A stretch of DNA of 64,000 nt from DATFKA01 sp035268885 (GTDB lineage: Bacteria; Bacteroidota; Bacteroidia; Chitinophagales; Saprospiraceae), in contig DATFKA010000162.1 in the NCBI GenBank assembly GCA_035268885.1, forward strand, positions 1-64,000, given 5' to 3'. This document shows positions 51,473 to 60,137 of this stretch, in pieces (within the stretch, counting starts at the first letter, position 1; the number at the start of each line of letters is the position of its first letter). A program made the position numbers and the translations under genes. The notes under the pieces were generated by a model. The model saw only the letters and a list, made by a program, of their open reading frames with translations, did not search any database and had not been told where the DNA came from.

Positions 51473-52900
51473 ATGAAAAAGATATTGTTATTCATTAGCC
51501 TTTTTGCTACCCAGGCCTTGTCGGCTCAGATTAGCGACTCGATTACCTTGTCTGGCTTTCTGGCTGCCGCTAAAAGCCAAAACATTCAGGTAGACGAAGC
51601 GATCCTGAATCGGGATCAGGCGGCACTGCGTAATGAATTACTGCAGGCGCGCCTGCGTCCTAACATATCGCTCGATGCCAATTTACCGAATTACCAGCGC
51701 ACTTCTCAAGAGGTGTTACAGCCCGACGGCAGTGTGAGTTTCCAAACCGTTAGTAATAATAATTCTGCCCTGGGCGTGACGATTTCCCAAAATATACCCC
51801 AGACGGGCGGCCGCGTTTTTCTGCGCTCCGGTTTACAGCGTTTCGATAACTTCCAGTCCAATAGCAAGGTGTACAACGGTGTACCAGTGCGGATCGGACT
51901 GGTACAGCCCATCTTCGGGTTTAATGATTTAAAGTGGAACCGGGACCTCGCACCACTGCGTTTGGCAGAAGCCAATAAAAGGTACCAAAGTGACCTGGAG
52001 GCCATCCAACTAGAAGCTACCCGGCTGTTCTTTGAATTAGTGGTGGCTCGTATGGATCTGGAGATCGCCGAATTGAATGTGGATAATAATGCTGCCCTAT
52101 TGGAGATCGCCCGAGAACGTCATGAGTTGGGGAAGATTTCCGATAGTGATCTCTTACAACTGAGAGTGGGACTGGTTAATGCCCGCCGTAATGCCCAGCG
52201 CGCTCGTCAGGCCGTACGCCAGGCTTCCTCCAATATCTATGCTTACCTGGGACAGGGCTACGATGGAACGCTACTCAAAGCGGGTCGCCCGAACCAGACC
52301 CGGGAAGTGGAAGTCGATGTAGAACGGGCACTGGAACAAGCACGTCGTAAGCGCTCTGAACCCACTACTTTCCAACGGATACAGATGGAAGCAGAACGCG
52401 ACGTGGCGGAGGCCAGAGGCAATGGCGGTTTACAGGCAGATCTGACGGCCTCCTTTGGCCTGACGCGCTCCGCTAATCAATTGGAGGATGTGTACATGGC
52501 TCCCTTCAGCGAGCAGTTCGCTCAGATTTCCCTCAGTGTACCCATTTTGGATTGGGGCCAACAAAAAGCGAATGTGGATATTGCCCGCACGCAGCGAGAT
52601 TATACCCGGGAATTTATCCGGCAGGAGCAGGCTCGGTTTGATACGGAGATCCGCCAGGCCGTTGATCAATTTAATAGTATTCAGGAAGAACTGCAATTGG
52701 CCCGCGAATTACAAGAACTGGCCCAGGAGCGCTTTCAAATCGCTCGGGAAAGCTACGTACTGGGCTCCATTAGTATTACCGAATTGAATATTGCCCAGCA
52801 GGAGAGAGACCAGGCTAAAAGAACCTACGTCTTTGTCCTGGGGCAGTATTGGATCAGCTATTATCAGTTGCGTAGTCTGACCTTAACGGATCCTGGCTAG
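51473..52900 (+). CDS. TolC-family outer-membrane efflux channel
   Basis: I use the ATG at 51473 (MKKILLFISLFATQALSAQ), a clear signal peptide, giving 475 residues; the frame is open to 51410, overlapping the adaptor gene. The mature protein is helical with two similar halves of the outer-membrane-efflux type, each with long coiled helices (LEIARERHELGKISDSDLLQLRVGL; ELAQERFQIARESYVLGSISITELNIAQQERDQAKR), the repeat pattern of TolC. It completes the tripartite export path with the adaptor and the MacB-like transporter. Spacing to the adaptor is 28 bases. Confidence 0.93.
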   Translation: MKKILLFISLFATQALSAQISDSITLSGFLAAAKSQNIQVDEAILNRDQAALRNELLQARLRPNISLDANLPNYQRTSQEVLQPDGSVSFQTVSNNNSALGVTISQNIPQTGGRVFLRSGLQRFDNFQSNSKVYNGVPVRIGLVQPIFGFNDLKWNRDLAPLRLAEANKRYQSDLEAIQLEATRLFFELVVARMDLEIAELNVDNNAALLEIARERHELGKISDSDLLQLRVGLVNARRNAQRARQAVRQASSNIYAYLGQGYDGTLLKAGRPNQTREVEVDVERALEQARRKRSEPTTFQRIQMEAERDVAEARGNGGLQADLTASFGLTRSANQLEDVYMAPFSEQFAQISLSVPILDWGQQKANVDIARTQRDYTREFIRQEQARFDTEIRQAVDQFNSIQEELQLARELQELAQERFQIARESYVLGSISITELNIAQQERDQAKRTYVFVLGQYWISYYQLRSLTLTDPG

Positions 52901-52950
52901 TCTGCCAGTAAGAAGATATCAGGTAAACTTTTAAATAAAAACCAATCAAC

Positions 52951-53616
52951 ATGATACAACTACAAAACATCAGTAAAGTCTACCAAACCAAAACCATCGA
53001 AACGGTAGCGCTCAATGCTATTAACCTTACCGTCGAAGATGGCGAATTCCTCTCTATTATGGGCCCTTCGGGTTGTGGAAAAAGTACCCTCCTGAATATT
53101 ATGGGGATGATTGATGAGCCGAGTAACGGCCAGATTAGTATTGCCGGTCAGTCGATCGATAACTACAACTCTAAGCGGACGGCGCGTTTTCGCAATGAGC
53201 ACCTGGGCTTTATTTTTCAAAGCTTTCATTTGATCAATGATCTGTCGGTGATTGATAATGTAGAGCTGCCTTTGCTTTACCGTAAGGTCGGCGCCAAAAA
53301 GCGTCGAGAACTGGCAGCGGAAGCCCTCACCAAGGTAGGTTTAAAAAATCGAATGAAGCATTTTCCCGCTCAGCTTTCGGGTGGACAAAAACAGCGGGTA
53401 GCGATTGCCCGGGCCATTGTGGGAAATCCCAGGATCATTTTGGCCGATGAGCCAACCGGTAACTTGGACAGCGTGATGGGGAACGAAGTCATGGATATCC
53501 TGCTTCGCCTTAATGAGGAGCAAAAAACCACCATCGTCATGGTTACCCACGACGAGCGCATGGCTAAAAAAACCCACCGCCTGGTTCGTCTTTTTGACGG
53601 ATCTCAGGTCAGCTAA
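52951..53616 (+). CDS. MacB/LolD-type ABC transporter ATPase
   Basis: The 221-residue ATP-binding subunit has Walker A GPSGCGKST (residues 38-46), Q-loop near FIFQSFHLI, signature LSGGQKQR, Walker B IILADEPTGNLD and the H-loop in VMVTHDERM. These are the features of the MacB/LolD/FtsE group, whose ATPases power mechanotransmission through separate FtsX-like permeases. It couples with the two permeases encoded immediately after it. Confidence 0.96.
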   Translation: MIQLQNISKVYQTKTIETVALNAINLTVEDGEFLSIMGPSGCGKSTLLNIMGMIDEPSNGQISIAGQSIDNYNSKRTARFRNEHLGFIFQSFHLINDLSVIDNVELPLLYRKVGAKKRRELAAEALTKVGLKNRMKHFPAQLSGGQKQRVAIARAIVGNPRIILADEPTGNLDSVMGNEVMDILLRLNEEQKTTIVMVTHDERMAKKTHRLVRLFDGSQVS

Positions 53617-53647
53617 GATCAATTGTTGAATCAACAAAGAAAAAATT

Positions 53648-54982
53648 ATGCTAAAGAATTATTTCAAACTAGCGATAAAAGTACTGGCTCGACGAAAGTT
53701 TTTCACTTTCATTAGTCTATTTGGAATCAGTTTTACCCTGATGATCCTTATGGTGACTACCGCTTTTCTGGACAATGAGTTGGGAGATGCACCACCACTG
53801 ACGGAGAAAGATAAAATGGTGCTGCTGAATCGGGTTACCATGAAGAAAATGGAAAAGGATACCATCCCTCAGGTGGATTCTACGATGATCGACGGTCAGA
53901 TGCGCTACGATACTACCTATACTTATGATAATCGGGCTTCGAGTATCTCTACTTCTTCGGCCTCTCTGCCTTTTCTGGAAGACCAGATAGGGGAGGTCGA
54001 TGGTGCTGTCCTGCAAACCTATTTTGTCACGATGGCCAATTTTGATGTTTTCATCAATAATAAAAAATTGGCTTTGGATGCCATCTACTCCGATGCCGCT
54101 TACTGGCAAGTTTTTGATTTTAAACTGCTGGAAGGGCGTACTTATTTGCCGACGGCGGTAAAGAACCAGGAGCAGGTGGTGGTGATCACCGATAAAACCG
54201 CTCGTGCCTATTTCGGTCGGGAGAAAGAAGTCCTGGGTGAATTCATGAATCTGGAGGGCAAAGACTACGAGGTAGTAGGTGTGGTGAAAGCCCCAACACG
54301 TAGCTTCGACGATGTGCAGGCTGACCTTTATCTTCCCTACACCAATATGGCAGGTAATATGCTGGCTTCGGAATCTTTTCTGGGACCCTTTAAGGCCGTT
54401 TTCCTCGCCGAATCCTCACAAAATCGCGATCGCATCAAAAGTGCGATTAAACGAAAGGCGGAATTGATTTCCATGCCTAAGCCGGAGGAGTATAATCAGC
54501 TGGAGCTCTGGCCCATGACTTTTGCCGAAGCCTACGCTAAAGGCGTTAAATACGAAGAAGATCCCCGGAAGAGCTACAATATTGTTTTTGGTGCGATTGT
54601 GGGACTTTTATTACTTTTTGTCCTGCTACCCACCCTGAATTTAGTGAATGTCAACACCAGCCGAATTCTGGAGCGTGCTTCGGAAATTGGAGTCCGTAAA
54701 GCCTTTGGTGCCAACTCGGGAAATATTCTATTTCAATTTGTTTTTGAGAATATCATCCTCACTTTTATTGGTGGTGTCCTGGGCTTCTTATTGGCGCTGG
54801 TCCTGATTATGGTCATCAATGATAGTCAGGCTCTGGGAGAGGTCGTTTTACAATTTAACCTGAGCGTTTTTCTGTACAGTTTGCTTATTATTTTGGTCTT
54901 TGGTATCCTTTCGGGGATCATCCCCGCCTGGCGTATGTCCAAATTACAAATTGCTAATGCTCTAAAACAAAATCAGTTATGA
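53648..54982 (+). CDS. MacB/FtsX-type ABC transporter permease 1
   Basis: The 444-residue inner-membrane protein has the MacB topology: one N-terminal helix (FFTFISLFGISFTLMILMVTTAF), a periplasmic MacB_PCD-like domain (about 50-290) and three C-terminal helices of the FtsX type (about 310-435). The last part has the conserved NTSRILERASEIGVRKAFGAN motif and ends VFGILSGIIPAWRMSKLQIANAL. It overlaps the second permease by ATGA, so the two probably form a heterodimer. Such transporters export peptides, lipids or antibiotics, but the substrate is not indicated. Confidence 0.93.
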   Translation: MLKNYFKLAIKVLARRKFFTFISLFGISFTLMILMVTTAFLDNELGDAPPLTEKDKMVLLNRVTMKKMEKDTIPQVDSTMIDGQMRYDTTYTYDNRASSISTSSASLPFLEDQIGEVDGAVLQTYFVTMANFDVFINNKKLALDAIYSDAAYWQVFDFKLLEGRTYLPTAVKNQEQVVVITDKTARAYFGREKEVLGEFMNLEGKDYEVVGVVKAPTRSFDDVQADLYLPYTNMAGNMLASESFLGPFKAVFLAESSQNRDRIKSAIKRKAELISMPKPEEYNQLELWPMTFAEAYAKGVKYEEDPRKSYNIVFGAIVGLLLLFVLLPTLNLVNVNTSRILERASEIGVRKAFGANSGNILFQFVFENIILTFIGGVLGFLLALVLIMVINDSQALGEVVLQFNLSVFLYSLLIILVFGILSGIIPAWRMSKLQIANALKQNQL

Positions 54983-56145
54983 TCAAGCATATATTCACCT
55001 TAGTCTGGAACAAGCGCGGTAAGAATTTCCTACTCTTTCTGGAGATATTTTTAGCCTTCGCTATCTTATTTATTGTATTCACTTTTGCCATTCAGGCTTT
55101 TCGGACCTATTCGAGTCCATTGGGTTTCGACACCAAAGATAGTTGGGTCGCTTTTCTGGAATGGTCAGAAGAGCTGGATTCTACTGCTCTGGAAGACACA
55201 AAGCTTCGACTGGAGCAGGAGCTGGAAGCGAAGCCCGAGGTGCTTTCGGCATCCTATCTTGGTCAGGTGACACCCTTCGGTGGCGGCATGTGGCAGTCGG
55301 TTAATGACGATAATGGTTTTGAGCTGCGGACGCATCTTTTCTGGAGTGATGAAGATTTTTTCGAGACGGCCGATCTGGAACTGCTTGGCGGTCGCTTCTT
55401 TAACGAAGATGATCAGCGCGCCAAATATAAACCAGTCATCATCAACCGCAAATTGTGGGAAGACAGCTTTGGCGGTAAACCCATCCTGGATAGTATCTAC
55501 CAGATTCAGGGGGAGAATAGGGTAGTCGGGGTCGTCGATCATTTCAAGTACGTTAATGAGTTTCGCTCGGAAGAACCCATGTCCTTTTTCCTCAATCCTA
55601 AAGCCTCCAGAGATCTGCCCAATATCATGTTGGAATTAGCACCCGGTACCACGGCAGCCTTTCAGGAGGAAGTGAATAAAACGATTAGTGATATTACGCG
55701 CCGTAACGACTTTCGGATTGTTGATTTGGATCAGCGAAGAGTGTCTAATAGCCGTCGATATTGGGTACCCCTGATTGCAGCCCTGAGTATTTGTGCCTTT
55801 TTGATCATCAATGTCGCATTGGGCTTATTTGGGGTGCTTTACTACACGATAAGTAAGCGTCGGGCAGAGATTGGATTGAGACGTACGCTGGGGGCTACCC
55901 AACAGACCATCACTTTCCAGTTTATTGCGGAGGTACTAATGGTCGCGGGACTGGCCATACTACTGGCTTCCTTTTTTGCCATCCAGCTCCCCTTGCTTAA
56001 TGTGATGAATGTACCCGATAGTAATTATTATCTTAGTATGCTATTTACCAGTACTTTGATTTTGCTGGTTGTATTATTATGTGCATTTTACCCCAGCCAG
56101 CAGGCTTCCCGGATTCATCCGGCGGTAGCTCTGCACGAGGAGTAG
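54979..56145 (+). CDS. MacB/FtsX-type ABC transporter permease 2
   Basis: The 388-residue inner-membrane protein has an N-terminal helix (FLLFLEIFLAFAILFIVFTFAI), a periplasmic domain of about 230 residues and an FtsX-like three-helix end (about 265-375; ISKRRAEIGLRRTLGATQQTI, YPSQQASRIHPAVALHEE). It is shorter than permease 1 and differs mainly in the periplasmic part. It starts inside the stop of permease 1 and ends 22 bases before the NtrC-type regulator gene. Confidence 0.93.
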   Translation: MIKHIFTLVWNKRGKNFLLFLEIFLAFAILFIVFTFAIQAFRTYSSPLGFDTKDSWVAFLEWSEELDSTALEDTKLRLEQELEAKPEVLSASYLGQVTPFGGGMWQSVNDDNGFELRTHLFWSDEDFFETADLELLGGRFFNEDDQRAKYKPVIINRKLWEDSFGGKPILDSIYQIQGENRVVGVVDHFKYVNEFRSEEPMSFFLNPKASRDLPNIMLELAPGTTAAFQEEVNKTISDITRRNDFRIVDLDQRRVSNSRRYWVPLIAALSICAFLIINVALGLFGVLYYTISKRRAEIGLRRTLGATQQTITFQFIAEVLMVAGLAILLASFFAIQLPLLNVMNVPDSNYYLSMLFTSTLILLVVLLCAFYPSQQASRIHPAVALHEE

Positions 56146-56167
56146 GATGAGAATTCAAAATTGACCT

Positions 56168-57529
56168 ATGCCGCATATTCTGATTGTGGACGATGATCGT
56201 AGTGTTTGTTATTCGATTCGTTTGTTACTCAAACGAGCGGGCATGTCGACGGCGATAGTGCATAATGCCCGGGATTTGGAGCAGACCATAGAAGAAGAGC
56301 AACCTGATCTGGTGCTATTGGATATGAATTTCACCATTGAAACTTCGGGCGATCAGGGCTTAAAAGCATTGGATCGAATCCGGACTTTTCGACCTGCTTT
56401 ACCGGTGATTTTGATGACGGGCTGGGCAACCGTTGATTTGGCGGTGCGGGGCATGAAGAAAGGAGCAAAAGATTTTGTCGCCAAACCCTGGGACAACAAA
56501 CAGTTGTTATCTTCCATACGTACGATTCTCTCCCTTACGGGAAAAAATGAAGCGTCGCCGGATGCCCCCGCCATTTCCAACTTTGATCGCATCATCGGTA
56601 GTAAAAATAGCCTGAAAAATCTGGTGGAAAAAGCTAGACGTATTGCCCCTACCGATGCCAGTGTGCTCATTCTGGGAGAAAGTGGTACCGGAAAAGAGCT
56701 TATGGCGGAAGCCATCCACCAGGGGAGTCAGCGAGCCGATGCCCCCTTTGTGCGAGTGAATATGGGCGGCATACCCGCCAGCCTCTTTGAGAGTGAAATG
56801 TTTGGCCATAAAAAGGGGGCTTTTACCGATGCTTCAGCAGATCGCGACGGACGCTTTAAAATGGCGGACGGCGGAACGATCTTTTTGGACGAAATTGGTG
56901 ATCTGCCCATGGAAAGCCAGGTGAAACTCTTGCGTATTCTGCAGGAAAAAACCTTCGAGCCGCTGGGCAGCTCCAGGACAGAAAGGGTGGATGTGCGCGT
57001 CATTAGTGCGACGAATAAGAATCTGGAAAAAATGGTAGCCGAAGGAATCTTTCGCGAAGACCTTTACTATCGGATCAACCTAATCACCATTGAGCTGCCC
57101 CCCTTAAGGGATCGTAAAGGCGATATTCCGCTATTGATACAGGATATGCTACAGCGGATGGCCAGTAACTATGGTCTGGTATCTACCTCCGTTGACGAAG
57201 CGGCGATTAACTGGTTGCAGCGGCAACATTTTTCCGGCAACATTCGGCAACTTAAAAACCTGGTGGAGCGTAGCGTACTACTTTCCGGTAAATCAAACTT
57301 GAGCCTGGAGGATTTTCGGCCACACTATCAGGATTTTGATACTCCCGCAGATCGTCTGCCCAAAGTGGGTAGTTTATCTTTGGAAGAAATGGAGGTGAGA
57401 ATGATTCAAAAAGCGCTGGAGTACCATCAGTATAATATTAGTGCTACGTCGAAATCTCTGGGCTTAACCCGTTCGGCTCTTTATCGCAGGCTACAGAAGT
57501 ATCAGATACCACATGAGCACAAAGATTAA
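56168..57529 (+). CDS. NtrC-family sigma-54-dependent response regulator
   Basis: The 453-residue regulator has a receiver domain (1-125, phospho-acceptor Asp52 in LLDMNF), an AAA+ sigma-54 activator domain (about 145-375) and a Fis-type HTH (about 415-447, YNISATSKSLGLTRSALYRRLQ). The AAA+ part has Walker A GESGTGKE and Walker B GGTIFLDEIGDLP, with arginine-finger regions downstream. The sigma-54 contact loop reads GAFTDA where the textbook motif is GAFTGA. It lies in the operon it probably controls and overlaps the kinase gene by 17 bases. Confidence 0.95.
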   Translation: MPHILIVDDDRSVCYSIRLLLKRAGMSTAIVHNARDLEQTIEEEQPDLVLLDMNFTIETSGDQGLKALDRIRTFRPALPVILMTGWATVDLAVRGMKKGAKDFVAKPWDNKQLLSSIRTILSLTGKNEASPDAPAISNFDRIIGSKNSLKNLVEKARRIAPTDASVLILGESGTGKELMAEAIHQGSQRADAPFVRVNMGGIPASLFESEMFGHKKGAFTDASADRDGRFKMADGGTIFLDEIGDLPMESQVKLLRILQEKTFEPLGSSRTERVDVRVISATNKNLEKMVAEGIFREDLYYRINLITIELPPLRDRKGDIPLLIQDMLQRMASNYGLVSTSVDEAAINWLQRQHFSGNIRQLKNLVERSVLLSGKSNLSLEDFRPHYQDFDTPADRLPKVGSLSLEEMEVRMIQKALEYHQYNISATSKSLGLTRSALYRRLQKYQIPHEHKD

Positions 57530-58814
57530 ATACATTCTCTTTCTGGGCCTGCTCCACGCATTGATTACCAGTCTGATCTACTTGCAATTTAAAGATCAGA
57601 AAGTGTGGTTTATACTATCCGAAATATTCATTTTTCTTTCTCTAGTCCTGGCCTTTCATATCTACCAGGGTATGGTCCGCCCCCTTCACTTTATTTCTGA
57701 TGGTATCGATGCCTTAAAAGATCAGGATTTTACCGTAAGGTACCAACTCACCAATTCTACAGAACTGAATCAGCTCATTAAGATCTATAATGGTCTGATT
57801 GATAATATTCGGGAAGAAAGAGTCCAATTGGAAGAACAGCACTACTTTTTGGAGCGCCTGATTCAGGCTTACCCAACGGGCGTGATTATTCTGGATTATG
57901 AAGGTCGGGTTACGGACTTCAACCCCAAAGCCGAGTCTATTTTTGGTTATCCTGCCAGAGAGGTGAAAGGCAAAGCTTTAACCTTTATGGAGCATCCGTT
58001 GATTCCCATTATCCATGATATGGAAGTGGGACGTAATCAGGTAGTAAAACTTCAGGGGACAGAGCGATTCAAATGCGAAGTAGCGCAGTTTTTGCACCGT
58101 GGTTTCTACCGTCAGTTCATTATGGTCCACGAAGTTACCGGAGAGATATTGCTGGCCGAAAAGCAGGCATACGGCAAGGTGATCCGGATGATGGCACACG
58201 AGGTAAATAACTCCATTGGTGCTACGGGCTCTATTTTGAATATAGTACGAGATTATCTATTGGAATCGGAGACTAATGGCGATGAGGAGATGGCCGAAGC
58301 ATTGGAGCTGGCTATTCAGCGGCACGATAGTCTAAATCAGTTTATGAAGAATTTCGCAGAGGTAGTGCGTTTACCCATACCCAAGCGAAGCTGGACGGAG
58401 CTATCGAATCTTTTGGAGAGGGTCGTGAATCTAATGCAGCCCAGCCTGAAGGGAGAAAATATTGAAATTAGTCTCGATTACTCGGCTGTAGGTAATATCA
58501 AAAAACAAATCGATGAGCAGCAGTTTGAACAAGCCCTGCTCAATATTCTGAAAAATGCAAAAGAGGCGATTGCGGAAGAAGGCCAGATCAGAGTCAGTCT
58601 GCAGACCGATCCCCTCCGTATCCTAATCGCGGATAATGGAAAGGGGATTGACCCAAAGGTGCAAAAGCAACTTTTTACGCCCTTTTTTAGCACTAAACCC
58701 GATGGTCAGGGGGTAGGTTTAACACTGGTGAGGGAGATCGTTCACAATCACAATGCCCGCATTGAGTTGGAAAGCCGTCCGGATGGCTGGACGTATTGCA
58801 CCATTAGCTTTTGA
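57513..58814 (+). CDS. NtrB-like PAS-containing sensor histidine kinase
   Basis: The 433-residue membrane kinase starts inside the regulator's 3' end, so the two are translationally coupled. It has two membrane helices (about 7-25 and 33-52), a HAMP-like linker, a PAS domain (about 115-165, AYPTGVIILDYEGRVTDFNPKAESIFGYPA), a phospho-acceptor His in RMMAHEVNNSIGATGSI and an HATPase domain with N-box NILKNAKEAI and G-boxes DNGKGIDPKVQ and GQGVGLTLVREI. It should phosphorylate the NtrC-type regulator. Its stop overlaps the convergent methyltransferase gene by 11 bases. Confidence 0.94.
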   Translation: MSTKIKYILFLGLLHALITSLIYLQFKDQKVWFILSEIFIFLSLVLAFHIYQGMVRPLHFISDGIDALKDQDFTVRYQLTNSTELNQLIKIYNGLIDNIREERVQLEEQHYFLERLIQAYPTGVIILDYEGRVTDFNPKAESIFGYPAREVKGKALTFMEHPLIPIIHDMEVGRNQVVKLQGTERFKCEVAQFLHRGFYRQFIMVHEVTGEILLAEKQAYGKVIRMMAHEVNNSIGATGSILNIVRDYLLESETNGDEEMAEALELAIQRHDSLNQFMKNFAEVVRLPIPKRSWTELSNLLERVVNLMQPSLKGENIEISLDYSAVGNIKKQIDEQQFEQALLNILKNAKEAIAEEGQIRVSLQTDPLRILIADNGKGIDPKVQKQLFTPFFSTKPDGQGVGLTLVREIVHNHNARIELESRPDGWTYCTISF

Positions 58815-59280
58815 TTTGGGTAGAGGCGGCGTAGAGTAAGATACCCAGGCTGACAGAAACGTTTAGGCAGTCGGTCTTTCCTTTACCGGGAATAAATACG
58901 GCCTGGTCGGTGTAGGGAAGAATATCTTCGGGTAGACCCTCTTTTTCGGGCCCCATAATGATTAAATCGGTGGGCTCAAAGTTGAAACTAGACAGATGCT
59001 TGGCTTCCGGATCAACCATAGTCGCTATTTTCCTTCCGTTATACTTTCGTAAAAAACCAGGTAGGTCATCTACCTTTCGAACCTCGATATACTCAATAGC
59101 CCCGGCGGTCCAAACCCGGGCCATATGGTTCATATCTGCCCGACTTACCTTATTATTCGGTGGATCTAACAGTCCGTTTTTATCAAAAATCCAAATCTCA
59201 GAAAAGCCGAAAAATTCTGCCGAACGGATCATATTAGAGAGATTAGGCCTGTATTCCGGTGCGTAGAGCAAAATGTGCAT
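58804..59280 (-). CDS. SPOUT (TrmH/SpoU) family RNA 2'-O-methyltransferase
   Basis: The 158-residue protein is a minimal SPOUT methyltransferase without an extra RNA-binding domain. Motif 1 is PNLSNMIRSAEFFGF with the catalytic Arg. Motif 2 is LIIMGPEKEGLPE, and motif 3 is DCLNVSVSLGILLYA, which forms the trefoil-knot SAM site. It resembles the TrmH/TrmL group that methylates a ribose in tRNA or rRNA; the target base cannot be told. It is convergent with the sensor kinase gene and overlaps it by 11 bases. Confidence 0.93.
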   Translation of the reverse strand: MHILLYAPEYRPNLSNMIRSAEFFGFSEIWIFDKNGLLDPPNNKVSRADMNHMARVWTAGAIEYIEVRKVDDLPGFLRKYNGRKIATMVDPEAKHLSSFNFEPTDLIIMGPEKEGLPEDILPYTDQAVFIPGKGKTDCLNVSVSLGILLYAASTQIKS

Positions 59281-59372
59281 GGATGTTATTGTTTATGTAA
59301 AGTCTCCAACTTTCCTGCAAAGGAACAGAATCTTTATTATTTTTATAGGTAACAATCACCAAATAAAACAAC

Positions 59373-60074
59373 ATGAGAAAGATTGCATTGCTTTTTTGTT
59401 TATTTTTTTCGGTAAGCTTTCTGAATGCGCAAGCGCTACAAGGTACTTATGAACGTAGTGGTAGTTTTGGAGACCGGAGCATAAACTATGTATACTTGTT
59501 TAGCGGAGAATTTTTCAGTTGGACAGCTTTTTACGAGGACGGAGAATTCATTGCCACCAAAGGGGGAAGTTTTGATTTGTCAAATGATGAGCTGATGCTT
59601 ACCTACGAATTCGACACTGCCGACCCGAATATGGTGGGCCGTACGGAGGAGCATACCGTAAGCCTTAAGAAGAAGACGGCAGTCATCGATAATCAGGTTT
59701 GGAAGAACACAGATAAGGGGAAGGAAAGTCCCCTGTCTGGTCCCTGGTTGATGGGAGGGCGCAAAAGAGATGGAGAAATCAGTCGCCGGGATACGGATCG
59801 TCCGCGTAAAACCATGAAGATTCTTACACCGACGCGTTTTCAGTGGATCGCCTATAATACAGAAACCAAAGCCTTTATGGGAACGGGCGGTGGTACCTAC
59901 ACCGCGGTGGACGGTAAGTATACCGAAAATATTGAGTTTTTTAGCCGGGATAAAACCAGGGTAGGGGCATCACTTGGTTTTAATTTCGAAGTAAAAGGCG
60001 ACGACTGGCATCACAGCGGAAAGAGTAGTAAAGGAGATCCTATGTATGAGATATGGGTGAAACGCATGCCATAG
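59373..60074 (+). CDS. Hypothetical exported protein with an internal duplication
   Basis: The 233-residue protein has a signal peptide (1-20, ...FLNAQ) and two related halves, each of about 100 residues and beta-rich. The first starts QGTYERSGSFGDRSINYVYLFS and the second GPWLMGGRKRDGEISRRDTDRP. Both carry F-x-W-x-A-(F/Y) (residues 50-55 and about 153-158) followed by a threonine/glycine-rich strand. The pattern suggests two lipocalin-like barrels or half-barrels. Similar secreted proteins are frequent in Bacteroidota, but I know of no assigned function. It is monocistronic and converges with the LpxR-like gene. Confidence 0.75.
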   Translation: MRKIALLFCLFFSVSFLNAQALQGTYERSGSFGDRSINYVYLFSGEFFSWTAFYEDGEFIATKGGSFDLSNDELMLTYEFDTADPNMVGRTEEHTVSLKKKTAVIDNQVWKNTDKGKESPLSGPWLMGGRKRDGEISRRDTDRPRKTMKILTPTRFQWIAYNTETKAFMGTGGGTYTAVDGKYTENIEFFSRDKTRVGASLGFNFEVKGDDWHHSGKSSKGDPMYEIWVKRMP

Positions 60075-60105
60075 AATTACTTAGCGTTTTCAAACAACTT
60101 CTAAT

Positions 60106-60137
60106 AATGTCCGGTATGCTGGTGTATGCCGGGCATT
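60106..60137. terminator. Bidirectional terminator between convergent genes
   Basis: AATGTCCGGTAT and ATGCCGGGCATT pair over 12 positions with two G-U wobbles and an 8-base loop. It lies directly after the gene ending at 60074 and at the stop of the minus-strand gene ending at 60136, so it can serve both. Confidence 0.6.
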
